Assembly: GCA_025936015.1 (NCBI GenBank)
Contig: JAICUE010000009.1
Coordinates: forward strand, 1 to 18,682
DNA length: 18,682 bases
Origin: Gemmatimonadaceae bacterium
GTDB taxonomy: Bacteria > Gemmatimonadota > Gemmatimonadetes > Gemmatimonadales > Gemmatimonadaceae
Direction of reading: 5' to 3'
Below the pieces are notes generated by a model. It was given only the letters and a program-made list of their open reading frames with translations, was not told the origin of the DNA and did no database searches. Position 1 is the stretch's first letter. Each line of letters starts with the position of its first letter. A program made the position numbers and the translations under genes. This document shows positions 7,510-14,863 of this stretch, in pieces.

Positions 7510-8030
7510 GGGTTGAACTTGCCGAAGTCCTCGGGACGCAGCGCTTCGAGGTAGCGCTTCAGCTGCTCGGCGCTCAGGTCCTCGGCGGCGTCGGATTGTA
7601 TCGGGAACGACGGTGCGTCGTCGTCCTCTTCTTCTTCCTCGTCGGGATCGGTGAGGAGCGATTCGTCGGCATAGATCCCGGCGCCGAGCCTGAGCGCGAT
7701 CGCGATGCTGTCCGACGGCCGCGCGTCGACGCGGACGATGTCATCGGCGCGGAACAGATGCATCTCGGCGTAGTAGGTGTTCTTCTCGACGCGGGTGATC
7801 TGCACCCGGCGGAGCACTCCACCCAATCCGACGATGATGCTCTTGCAGAGATCGTGGGTCAGCGGCCGGGCGCGCTTGATGTCCTGCATCTGCATCACGA
7901 TCGACTCGGCCTCCGGCTGGCCGATCCAGATCGGGAGCAGCCGCTTCCCTTCCCGCTCACGCAGGATCACGACGAAGCTCTGATTGCTCTGGTCCACGCC
8001 GAGGCGCGCGACGACGACTTCGACCATCAT
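7506..8030 (-). CDS. Bifunctional nuclease (BFN/DUF151) domain protein
   Basis: The 174-residue protein matches the BFN family, for which plant members have reported DNase and RNase activity; the bacterial role is poorly defined. Conserved parts are LPIWIGQPEAESIVMQMQ (32-49), RPLTHDLCKSII (55-66) and RPSDSIAIALRLGA (104-117). After the domain comes an acidic linker (residues 129-138, nearly all Glu and Asp), then a helical tail, LSAEQLKRYLEALRPEDFGKF (about 152-172). Two adjacent ATG codons (8030 and 8027) are possible starts; the second gives the common MVEV beginning. No strong Shine-Dalgarno is visible. It lies downstream of metK across a 149-nt spacer and is coupled by a GTGA overlap to the next gene, suggesting a two-gene unit. 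Confidence 0.88.
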   Translation of the reverse strand: MMVEVVVARLGVDQSNQSFVVILREREGKRLLPIWIGQPEAESIVMQMQDIKRARPLTHDLCKSIIVGLGGVLRRVQITRVEKNTYYAEMHLFRADDIVRVDARPSDSIAIALRLGAGIYADESLLTDPDEEEEEDDDAPSFPIQSDAAEDLSAEQLKRYLEALRPEDFGKFNP

Positions 8031-8084
8031 ACGTGAAATCTAACCCGGTGCGCGAAGGGAGTTCCGAGCTGGCAGCGGCTGTAA

Positions 8085-8166
8085 GCGGTAAGCTACAAGC
8101 AGGCAGCGGACGGCGTTGAAGTGCCGATGCACTCGCGCCGTCCGCTGCCTGCTTACCGCTTACCGC
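8085..8166. repeat. Long imperfect inverted repeat between metK and the nuclease-domain gene
   Basis: A perfect 19-bp inverted repeat (8097-8115 with 8136-8154) is flanked, after a 3-by-3 mismatch, by nine more pairs (8085-8093 with 8158-8166). Its 20-nt loop contains a further 5-bp hairpin (AGTGC/GCACT). The right arm includes two tandem GCTTACC units. On the metK transcript it would form a very stable stem, but no T-run follows, so it is not a standard intrinsic terminator. It resembles a repetitive extragenic palindrome or a small non-autonomous element. It may still stop transcription or protect the metK mRNA end. Confidence 0.8.
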
Positions 8167-8183
8167 CTGAAGCCGTCCTTCAG
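8167..8183 (-). other. Small hairpin over the metK stop codon
   Basis: CTGAAG (8167-8172) and CTTCAG (8178-8183) form a 6-bp stem with a five-base loop, spanning the metK TGA. It abuts the larger inverted repeat and may add to a 3'-end structure. It could also be incidental. Confidence 0.35.
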
Positions 8184-9355
8184 CGGACCGCCTTCTTCAG
8201 CGCGCTGGCCCGGTCGGTCTTTTCCCAGGTGAACGTCGTCGCTTTCACGCCGTTGTAGTTGCCCTTTTCCGGATTGCGACCGAAGTGGCCGTAGGCGGCC
8301 GTCGCCGAGTAGATCGGCTTGCGCAGGTCGAGCGCCGAGATGATGCCGCGTGGCGTGAGGTCGAACACGTCGAGCACTGCATCGGTGATGACGCTCTCCG
8401 GAACTTCACCGGTGCCGAACGTATCGACCGACACCGATACCGGCTCGGCGACGCCGATCGCGTAGGCGACCTGCACCTCGCAGCGCTTCGCGAGTCCGGC
8501 GGCGACGATGTTCTTCGCGACCCAGCGCGCGGCATAGCAGGCGGAGCGATCGACCTTGCTCGGGTCCTTGCCGCTGAAGGCGCCGCCGCCGTGACGTCCC
8601 ATCCCGCCGTAGGTGTCGACGATGATCTTGCGGCCGGTGAGGCCGGCGTCGCCCTGCGGGCCGCCGACGACGAAGCGACCGGTCGGGTTGATGTGCACCG
8701 TCATCTTCTTCTTCGGACGGAACTCGTCGGGGATCGACGGCTCGATCACTTCCTCGGCGATCTCGCGGCGGAGCTTCGCGGTCGAGATCGAGCCGGCGTG
8801 CTGCGTCGAGAGGACGACTGTGTCGACGTGCACCGGCATGTTGTCCTCATACAGCACCGTCACCTGCGACTTGCCATCGGGGCGGAGCCACTCGAACCCT
8901 TTCGTGCGGCGCACCTCGGACAGCTTGCGGGTGATGCGGTGCGCGAGAACGATCGGGAGCGGCATCAGCTCGTCCGTCTCGTCGGTCGCGTAGCCGAACA
9001 TCATCCCCTGGTCGCCCGCGCCGCCGGTGTCGACGCCCATCGCGATGTCCGGCGACTGGGTGCCGATGCTGTTGATCACGGCGCAGGTCTTCGAGTCGAA
9101 GCCGAAGCTCGCGTCGGTGTAGCCGATGCGCTCGATCGTCCCGCGCACGATGCGCGGGATGTCGACGTAGGTCTTCGTCGTGATCTCGCCGGCGACGCAG
9201 GCGAGGCCGGTCGTGACCAGCGTCTCGCAGGCAACGCGTGCCGCGGGATCATCGGCGATGATCGCGTCGAGAATCGCGTCGGAGATCTGGTCGGCGATCT
9301 TGTCGGGATGTCCTTCGGTGACGGACTCGGAAGTGAACAGGCGACGAACGGGCAC
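8180..9355 (-). CDS. metK: S-adenosylmethionine synthetase (methionine adenosyltransferase)
   Basis: MetK makes S-adenosylmethionine from methionine and ATP in the cytoplasm. The 391-residue length is normal for the family. Signature segments are FTSESVTEGHPDKIADQISD (residues 7-26), GAGDQGMMFGYA (the methionine-binding GAGDQG loop) and GGGAFSGKDPSKVDRSA (the phosphate-binding loop). I chose the GTG at 9355 because GAGGA lies five bases upstream and it gives MPVRRLFTSESV, the usual N-terminus. The frame stays open further upstream, through the intergenic hairpin, but that part looks non-coding. It follows ptsI across an 80-nt gap with a hairpin and has a long inverted repeat downstream, so it may be a single-gene unit. 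No SAM riboswitch is visible in the short leader. Confidence 0.96.
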   Translation of the reverse strand: MPVRRLFTSESVTEGHPDKIADQISDAILDAIIADDPAARVACETLVTTGLACVAGEITTKTYVDIPRIVRGTIERIGYTDASFGFDSKTCAVINSIGTQSPDIAMGVDTGGAGDQGMMFGYATDETDELMPLPIVLAHRITRKLSEVRRTKGFEWLRPDGKSQVTVLYEDNMPVHVDTVVLSTQHAGSISTAKLRREIAEEVIEPSIPDEFRPKKKMTVHINPTGRFVVGGPQGDAGLTGRKIIVDTYGGMGRHGGGAFSGKDPSKVDRSACYAARWVAKNIVAAGLAKRCEVQVAYAIGVAEPVSVSVDTFGTGEVPESVITDAVLDVFDLTPRGIISALDLRKPIYSATAAYGHFGRNPEKGNYNGVKATTFTWEKTDRASALKKAVR

Positions 9356-9389
9356 CGCGGTCCTCGGGTGTTGAAGAGAGAAAGCACGA

Positions 9390-9421
9390 CAGCCGCGTGG
9401 CGAGGCGCGCCACCGCGGCTG
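9390..9421 (-). terminator. GC-rich hairpin between ptsI and metK, terminator-like
   Basis: On the minus strand CAGCCGCGGTGGCG pairs with CGCCACGCGGCTG (13 bp with one bulged base, five-base loop). It is followed by TCGTGCTTTCTCTCTTC, a pyrimidine-rich but not pure T tail. It is placed as a terminator for the PTS operon. If metK initiates at the candidate promoter just upstream, it would instead lie in the metK leader. Confidence 0.5.
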
Positions 9422-9431
9422 CATCCTGTCG

Positions 9432-9461
9432 AATCTAGATGGAATGGCTCACGCCGAGCAA
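9432..9461 (-). promoter_or_regulatory. Candidate promoter for metK
   Basis: TTGCTC (9456-9461) and TAGATT (9432-9437) lie 18 nt apart on the minus strand, at the end of ptsI. The -10 hexamer and the next four bases (TAGATTCGAC) are identical to the candidate promoter of the B12 operon, including its overlap with a TAG stop codon. Evidence is weak beyond that match. Confidence 0.25.
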
Positions 9462-11216
9462 CCCGTCGCCGGCCGACGCATGGCTCGTCAACGCCGCCGA
9501 GAGTCCGCGGCGCAGCTCCATCTCCGCCAGCGCCGCCGTCGCGCACGCGAGGGCAGCGGTGGCCGAGCGCGCGGCGTCGTCGATCCGCACCGCCCGCACG
9601 ATGCGCTTCATCAACGGCACTCCGCGCGGCGACACGCTGAGACTGCGGACGCCGAGCCCGAGGAGCGCATAGGCCATCAATGGCTGCGAGGCCATCTCTC
9701 CGCAGACCGAGACGTCGAGCCCATACTGCTCGCCGACCGTCACGGTGCGGTGAATCAGCTTCAGCACGGCGGGATGCAGCGCGGTGAACCGCGAGGCGAG
9801 GTTCGCGTTGCCGCGATCGACGGCCAGCGTATACTGGACGAGGTCGTTGGTGCCGATGCTGAAGAAGCTCACGTCCTTCGCCAGCGTATCGGACGATACC
9901 GCCGCCGCCGGGGTCTCGATCATGATGCCTAACGGCACGTCGGCGCGGAACTCGGCGCTCCGCCGCGCCAGCTCGTCGACCGCTTCGGCCATCAGCGTCC
10001 GCGCCTGCTGCACCTCGTCGCGGGTGACGACCAGCGGCAGCATGATGCGAAGGTCGCCATGCGCCGCTGCCCGCAGCAGCGCGCGCAGCTGCGTCTTGAA
10101 CATTTCCGGTTGGTCGAGGCACATCCGGATCGCGCGCCAGCCGAGGAACGGGTTGGCCTCGCTCGGGAATCCGCCGACGGGCAGCTTGTCGCCGCCGATG
10201 TCGAATGTCCTGATCACGACCGTCTGCCCGCGGAATGCTTCGAGGACGCGGCGATAGGCGCGGTACTGCTCGTCCTCGTCGGGCATCGTCGTCCGGCCGA
10301 CGACGAGAAATTCGGTACGCATCAAGCCGACGCCGTCGGCGCCGCTCGTCGCCGCGACCTCGGCTTCGTCAGGCAGGTCGACGTTCGCCCGGATCGTGAT
10401 CGGCACGCCGTCGAGCGTCACCGACTCGACGTGGGCCAGCGCGCGCAGCTCGTCATCCTCCTGGACCTCGCGCAGTGCGCGAGTGCGATAGGTCTCGATC
10501 TCCTCCGGCGATGGATCGACGACGATGATCCCCGCGGTGCCGTCGAGGATGAGCTTCTCCTTGCCGGTCAGGCGCGACGTGATGTCTCGCAAGCCGACCA
10601 CCGCCGGCAGGCCTAACGACCGCGCGAGGATCGCGACGTGCGAGGTGCGCGTTCCGGCATCGGTCGCGATCGCGACGATCGCCTCGCGATCGAGCTGCAC
10701 CGTCAGGCTCGGCGTGAGGTCGTGGGTGACGAGGATCGCGCCCGAACCCTTCGGCAAGTCGACCGGATCGTGATCGGGCAACCCGAGCAGGATCGAGAGG
10801 ACGCGGATGTGCAGGTCGGTGAGATCGCCAACGCGTTCGCGCAGCATCGACGACGTCGCGCCGGCGAAGTGCCGCCGCCAGTCGAGCATCACGAGGTCGA
10901 ACGCCTTCTCGGCGCCGAGATTCTGGCGGATGTACGCCTCGACGGCGCCGATCAGCTCAGTGTCCTCGAGGATCGATGCCTGGACGTCGAAGATCGCGGC
11001 TTCGTCCGTGCCCGCATGATGCTCGGCGCGCTCGCGGACCTGGTGCAGGCGCGCCTTCGCCCGCTCGAGCGCTTCGTGGAGCCGGCCGATCTCGTGCGGG
11101 ACCTGCTCGTCGGTGATGATGCGGTAGCGGACCTCGGGCACCTCCCAGCGCAGGAGATACACGGGCCCGACGGCGATCCCCGGCGCGGCCGGAATACCGG
11201 TGAGCGTTCGCTCCAC
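9435..11216 (-). CDS. ptsI: PTS enzyme I (phosphoenolpyruvate-protein phosphotransferase)
   Basis: Enzyme I takes phosphate from phosphoenolpyruvate and passes it to HPr, the first step of the phosphotransferase system. The 593-residue length is typical. The phosphorylated histidine is His193 in GTRTSHVAILARSLGLPAVVG. The PEP-binding barrel carries DGVGLMRTEFL (Arg300), RTFDIGGDK (Arg336), GIMIETPAA (Glu434), FSIGTNDLVQYTLAVDR (Asn457, Asp458) and the catalytic Cys505 in VCGEMAS. All key residues appear intact. The motif around the active histidine reads GTRTSHVAI where many enzymes have GGRTSHSAI, a mild variation. The GTG start overlaps the ptsH stop by one base (TAGTG). It is the last gene of the PTS operon; a hairpin follows. 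It contains two TTA-GGC pairs. Confidence 0.96.
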   Translation of the reverse strand: MERTLTGIPAAPGIAVGPVYLLRWEVPEVRYRIITDEQVPHEIGRLHEALERAKARLHQVRERAEHHAGTDEAAIFDVQASILEDTELIGAVEAYIRQNLGAEKAFDLVMLDWRRHFAGATSSMLRERVGDLTDLHIRVLSILLGLPDHDPVDLPKGSGAILVTHDLTPSLTVQLDREAIVAIATDAGTRTSHVAILARSLGLPAVVGLRDITSRLTGKEKLILDGTAGIIVVDPSPEEIETYRTRALREVQEDDELRALAHVESVTLDGVPITIRANVDLPDEAEVAATSGADGVGLMRTEFLVVGRTTMPDEDEQYRAYRRVLEAFRGQTVVIRTFDIGGDKLPVGGFPSEANPFLGWRAIRMCLDQPEMFKTQLRALLRAAAHGDLRIMLPLVVTRDEVQQARTLMAEAVDELARRSAEFRADVPLGIMIETPAAAVSSDTLAKDVSFFSIGTNDLVQYTLAVDRGNANLASRFTALHPAVLKLIHRTVTVGEQYGLDVSVCGEMASQPLMAYALLGLGVRSLSVSPRGVPLMKRIVRAVRIDDAARSATAALACATAALAEMELRRGLSAALTSHASAGDGLLGVSHSI

Positions 11217-11485
11217 TAGTGCTCCCCGAACTTGTTGGCGATGCAGGTGGCGATTGCCTCCACCGCTGCGTCGGCGTCATCGCCGGCAGCGCGGATGGCG
11301 AGCGTGGACCCGAATTCAGCAGCCAGCATCATAACGCCCATGATGCTCTTGCCGTTGACCTCGAGGTCGTCGCGGACGAGGACGATCTCGCTCTTGAACT
11401 TCGCCGCGACCTTCACGATCTCGGCCGCGGGGCGCGCGTGAATCCCGTTGCGATTGGCGATCCGGACGGAGCGTTCAGCGTTCAT
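11216..11485 (-). CDS. ptsH: Phosphocarrier protein HPr
   Basis: HPr carries phosphate from enzyme I to the IIA components. The 89-residue protein has the active-site histidine at His16 in NRNGIHARPAAEIV. It also has the regulatory serine at Ser47 in NGKSIMGVMMLAAE, the site phosphorylated by HPr kinase/phosphorylase in other bacteria. Both sites being intact, with hprK in the same operon, implies dual control (inference). The ATG at 11485 overlaps the IID stop as ATGA, and its own TAG shares a base with the ptsI GTG. This is the only HPr-like gene in the window. Confidence 0.96.
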   Translation of the reverse strand: MNAERSVRIANRNGIHARPAAEIVKVAAKFKSEIVLVRDDLEVNGKSIMGVMMLAAEFGSTLAIRAAGDDADAAVEAIATCIANKFGEH

Positions 11486-12294
11486 CGAACCACCGTGTAG
11501 GTTGCGAGCGAGTAAGCGATCCAGACCGCGAGCACACCGAGCGCGAGCCGCCACCCCTGCAGCCAGACCGGGAGCCGCGCGGCGAGCGCTCCCATCACCG
11601 CGACGATTATCACGACGGCGCCGAGAATCGCGCGTCCCGGGCCGATCGCCCTGCCTAACGCGAGCGGCAGCGCGATCCCGGCGAGAAGCGCGGCGGCCCG
11701 CGCGAGGTGCGCCGGCCCCTCGCGCAGCACCGGCGTCGCCAGCGAGCCGGCGACGCGCATCCCGTTGCGCCAGCCGACCGACAGCCCCCACGCCCGCAGT
11801 GCAACGTGCCCCAGGTTGTACAGCCCGAGGAAAAGCAGCAAGACCGTCAACGGGCCGGCGCCGACCCCGTACGCCGCGAGCGCGAGCAGCGAGCAGAAAG
11901 GCAGCCACCCCGCCCAGACCAGCCGGTCGCCGACGCTCCCGAGCGGGCCGCACAGCGCCGTGCGGAAGCGATCGATGCGCGCCGGCTGCGCGCCCTCGAG
12001 CTCGGCCCGCGCGAGGGCGCCAACCGCCACCGCCGCGAGATAGGGGTGCGCGTTGAAGTACTGGCTTTCCCGCGCGAGCGCATCGCGATACGCCGGTCCG
12101 CCCTTCCCGCCCGGCAGCCGCCGGAGCGCCGGCTCGATGCAGAAGCCGACGCCGTTGCCTAACAGCAGCTCGTAGTTCCACGCGCTCTGGATCATGAACA
12201 GGCGAAGCGCGATCTCGATCCGCGTGACGACAGGGAGCGTCGGCGCGGCGAGCGCGGGAAGCCCGCGGGGAGTTGCCCGGCGCGGCGCGGTCAC
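11482..12294 (-). CDS. PTS mannose/fructose/sorbose family IID component
   Basis: IID is one of the two membrane proteins of mannose-family permeases. The 270-residue protein keeps family features: an N-terminal amphipathic region, YELLLGNGVGFCIEPALRRL, then ESQYFNAHPYLAA (compare FNTHP in characterised IIDs), then GPLGSVGDRLVWAG, and YNLGHVALRAWGLSVGWRNG. Several hydrophobic segments fill the C-terminal half. The start is the GTG at 12294, which overlaps the IIC stop as GTGA; a much longer upstream frame is only the shadow of IIC and IIB. The stop overlaps the ptsH ATG as ATGA. The sugar specificity cannot be read from the sequence. It contains two TTA-GGC pairs. Confidence 0.9.
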   Translation of the reverse strand: MTAPRRATPRGLPALAAPTLPVVTRIEIALRLFMIQSAWNYELLLGNGVGFCIEPALRRLPGGKGGPAYRDALARESQYFNAHPYLAAVAVGALARAELEGAQPARIDRFRTALCGPLGSVGDRLVWAGWLPFCSLLALAAYGVGAGPLTVLLLFLGLYNLGHVALRAWGLSVGWRNGMRVAGSLATPVLREGPAHLARAAALLAGIALPLALGRAIGPGRAILGAVVIIVAVMGALAARLPVWLQGWRLALGVLAVWIAYSLATYTVVR

Positions 12295-12974
12295 GTGAAC
12301 ACCATCGCCAGCAGTCCGAGCGCCAACCCGCCGAGCAGGTACCAGCGCGCCCCGGCGGTGCTGCGAAAGAGCTTCCACACCGCCCCCGACGCGACCGCGG
12401 CCGCCACGCCGACCGAGACCGCGCGCGAGTAGCGGGGGTTCGCCCCCCAGATGCCTAACGCTGCGTGCATCAGCGGCTCGAAGACGATCAGTGCCACGAG
12501 CGTGAGCAGCGCGCCGCGCAGGAAGTCGGCGAGGAGCCCGGCGAACTGGAGTCCGACCACCGCGTGCGGATTGCCGGCATTGATCGCCGGCCGGAGGCGG
12601 CGGGCCATCGCCGCGTTGGTGCCGCGGAGCTGCACCATCGTCCATCCGCCGATCCAGGCCGTCGCGATCGCCGCGAACAGCGCCATTGACAGCGATCCCG
12701 GCGAGATCTCTCCGTACGCCCCGATCAACGCCCCCGCGACCACCGACGCCGATCCCCACTCCGGATAGCGCGATGCACCGACCGGCAGCGTCTCGAGCGC
12801 GACCAGCTCCAGCGTCGCGCCGGCGAGCAGCCCCGACGTCATGTCCCCCGTCACCGCCGCGCCTAACGTGGCAGCGACGATCGGCCGCGAGAGCATCGCC
12901 TGCGGAAAGCTCACCGCGTCGAGCCCGAGCACGGCGCCGAGCAGGGTGAGTGGTAGGAGGGGGACCGGGGTCAT
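12291..12974 (-). CDS. PTS mannose/fructose/sorbose family IIC component
   Basis: IIC forms the sugar-translocating channel with IID. The 227-residue, multi-helix protein contains SGLLAGATLELVALETLPVGAS, corresponding to the GLLxGAxLEL region of mannose-family IICs, and a Gly/Ala-rich N-terminal membrane helix (LLGAVLGLDAVSFPQAML). It is somewhat shorter than the roughly 260 residues of well-studied IICs. The ATG at 12974 begins directly after the IIB stop with no gap. The end overlaps the IID GTG by four bases. It carries two TTA-GGC pairs (12453 and 12861). Confidence 0.88.
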   Translation of the reverse strand: MTPVPLLPLTLLGAVLGLDAVSFPQAMLSRPIVAATLGAAVTGDMTSGLLAGATLELVALETLPVGASRYPEWGSASVVAGALIGAYGEISPGSLSMALFAAIATAWIGGWTMVQLRGTNAAMARRLRPAINAGNPHAVVGLQFAGLLADFLRGALLTLVALIVFEPLMHAALGIWGANPRYSRAVSVGVAAAVASGAVWKLFRSTAGARWYLLGGLALGLLAMVFT

Positions 12975-13463
12975 CTACTCGGCCTTCCCCGACAGCACGT
13001 CGGACAGCGGGACCGGTCGCGCGCCGGGGACATCGCGAGCGGTGACCGCGACCCCCTGCGCTTCGAGTGCGCGCAACGCGTTCTCCTCTTCCGGCGTGAG
13101 GAAGACGTAACGCAGGCGCTGCACGCGGCCGTTCTTGTGGTGGATGCCGCCGAGGTTCACCGCGCGCAGCACCGAGCACATGCTCACCAGACGCGCCATC
13201 GACTCGACGTCGCCGGTGAGAAGGATGCCGGGCCGCGGGTCGTTCTGGAATTCGGCGAGCCGGCCCGCCGCGCCCTTGACCGTCTCGAAGATGACCTCGA
13301 CTTCCGGCGGAACACCCATGCGGTAGAGCTCCCGCTCCCAGTCGCTCTCGGCGACTTCGTCGTCGACGAGCACGATGAAGCCGAGCTGCATCTGCTGGCC
13401 CCAGCCGAGCACGACCTGCCCGTGGATCAGCCGGTCGTCGATGCGGCAGAGCTCAAGCGGCAC
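12975..13463 (-). CDS. PTS mannose/fructose/sorbose family IIB component
   Basis: IIB is the cytoplasmic domain that passes phosphate from IIA to the incoming sugar. The defining motif CRIDDRLIHGQVVLGWG is present near the N-terminus, with the phosphorylated His14. The rest (FIVLVDDEVAESDWER, GILLTGDVESMARLV, NLGGIHHKNGR, YVFLTPEEENALRALEAQGV) matches the family throughout. I chose the GTG at 13463, giving 162 residues, the usual length. The frame is open to a start at 13502, but that would add 13 Arg-rich residues and overlap IIA by 50 bases. With the chosen start the overlap with IIA is 11 bases. The TAG is followed at once by the IIC ATG. Confidence 0.92.
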   Translation of the reverse strand: MPLELCRIDDRLIHGQVVLGWGQQMQLGFIVLVDDEVAESDWERELYRMGVPPEVEVIFETVKGAAGRLAEFQNDPRPGILLTGDVESMARLVSMCSVLRAVNLGGIHHKNGRVQRLRYVFLTPEEENALRALEAQGVAVTARDVPGARPVPLSDVLSGKAE

Positions 13464-13860
13464 GCGGACCCCCGCCGATCGCACCGATCGCCGCCCGCGC
13501 ACGGTCGACGCACGCGCGCGCGCCCGCGGCCGGATCGAGATCGTCGCGCATGACGAACTCCAGCAGCGCGGCGAGGTTGACGCCCGTCACGAGCACGACC
13601 TCGTCGTTGCCGCGCATCGCCCGGCGCGCCGCCATCGTCCAGCTGCCGCTCGGAAGATCGGTGAAAATCGCGCGCACTCCGTCGCGCTCGATGCGCTCCC
13701 GCACCAGTGCCTCCATCTGATCGGCGCCGATGCCGGAGTTGGTCAGCGCCTCGAGCAATCCGCCGCGACCGGTGATCCGGTCGACCGCGGACACCAGCCC
13801 GAGGGCGAGTTCACCATGCGCCGCGACTACCGCGCGGATCGGCTGTTCCGGGCTATTCAT
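13453..13860 (-). CDS. PTS mannose/fructose/sorbose family IIA component
   Basis: This 135-residue cytoplasmic protein accepts phosphate from HPr. The active-site histidine is His15 in AVVAAHGELALGL. Further family features are GVRAIFTDLPSGSWTMAARRAM, which replaces the GGSP-type segment of enterobacterial IIA domains, and EVVLVTGVNLAALLEFV. In many Proteobacteria a lone IIA of this type beside hprK is thought to be regulatory. Here it is followed by complete IIB, IIC and IID genes, which favours real sugar transport. The ATG at 13860 overlaps the end of hprK by eight bases. Confidence 0.92.
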   Translation of the reverse strand: MNSPEQPIRAVVAAHGELALGLVSAVDRITGRGGLLEALTNSGIGADQMEALVRERIERDGVRAIFTDLPSGSWTMAARRAMRGNDEVVLVTGVNLAALLEFVMRDDLDPAAGARACVDRARAAIGAIGGGPRAA

Positions 13861-14863
13861 CGTCCTCGATCAGGTAGTTGCGCACCGACGTCCGTCCGGC
13901 GCGCGCGCCGGGCGCCTTGGCCGGCGCGTTCGCCGCATTCATCCGCGCCATCAATCGCTCGTTGAACAGCTCGGCCGCATTGATCCCGCTGTAACGGAGC
14001 AGGAGGTTCAACGCGATCACTTCCGCGAGCACCGTTATGTTCTTGCCGGGATTCAGCGGGACGCGAATCTTCGGCAGCTCGACGTCGAGAATCGTCGTCG
14101 TCTCGTATTCGAGTCCTGTCCGGTCGACGACGACGTCGTGCGACCATTCCTCGAGCTGCACGACGACCTCGATGCGCTTCTGCTGCCTGACGGAGCGCAC
14201 GCCGAAGATCGCCGGGACGTCGATCAGGCCGATGCCGCGAACTTCCATGTAGTGCCGCTGCATCTCGTGGCCGCGCGCGATCAGCACGTCGTTGCCGCGA
14301 CGCTTCACCATCACGACGTCGTCAGCCACCAGGCGGTGCCCGCGCTCGACGAGATCGAGCACGCACTCGGATTTTCCGATGCCGCTCTTCCCGATGAAGA
14401 GCAGGCCGACACCGAAGACATCCGCGAGCGAGCCATGCAGCGTCGTCTGCGGCGCGAACTCGTCCTCGAGCCACGGCTTGAGGCGGCGATAGAACTCGTT
14501 CGTCTTCAGCGGCGAGCGAAGGATCGCGACGCCGGCGCGATTCGCTGCCTCGAGCAACCCCGATGGCAGCTCCTGTCCCTTCGTGACGAACACCACCGGC
14601 ACGGCGAACGAAAAGAATGCGCTCACCACCTGATGCCGCAGGTCGCGCTCGCGCGAGGCGAGGTAGCTGATCTCGGTCTCGCCGAGCACCTGCACACGGT
14701 TAGGCACGAACCGCTCGACGTAACCGGCGAGCACGAGCCCGGGACTCGACGCCTCCGGGCTGACGATCTCGCGCGTCAATCCGGCGTCGTTGCTCAGCAA
14801 CTCGAGGCCTAGTCGCTCACGGAGCGAATCGAAGAGTCGTCCAACCGTTACGGGTGCCGTCAC
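13853..14863 (-). CDS. hprK: HPr kinase/phosphorylase
   Basis: HprK phosphorylates and dephosphorylates HPr on its regulatory serine, linking sugar flux to control of carbon metabolism. The 336-residue protein has the expected order: an N-terminal domain (1-130), HGSLADVFG with the conserved His143, the P-loop GKSGIGKS (158-165), the MEVRGIGLIDVPAIFG block (206-221) and the C-terminal signature VPLNPGKNITVLAEVIALNLLLR (268-290). The C-terminus is extended by an Ala/Arg-rich tail. The GTG at 14863 overlaps the stop of the hibernation-factor gene as GTGA. The target, HPr with the serine intact, is encoded six genes downstream. A reverse-oriented copy of the dispersed heptamer encodes Pro-Asn in RFVPNRVQ. 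Confidence 0.96.
   Translation of the reverse strand: MTAPVTVGRLFDSLRERLGLELLSNDAGLTREIVSPEASSPGLVLAGYVERFVPNRVQVLGETEISYLASRERDLRHQVVSAFFSFAVPVVFVTKGQELPSGLLEAANRAGVAILRSPLKTNEFYRRLKPWLEDEFAPQTTLHGSLADVFGVGLLFIGKSGIGKSECVLDLVERGHRLVADDVVMVKRRGNDVLIARGHEMQRHYMEVRGIGLIDVPAIFGVRSVRQQKRIEVVVQLEEWSHDVVVDRTGLEYETTTILDVELPKIRVPLNPGKNITVLAEVIALNLLLRYSGINAAELFNERLMARMNAANAPAKAPGARAGRTSVRNYLIEDDE

Noticed and set aside
9356..9434. SAM riboswitch upstream of metK
   Set aside because: The leader is under 80 bases and shows one simple hairpin; none of the conserved cores of the SAM riboswitch classes I know is present.
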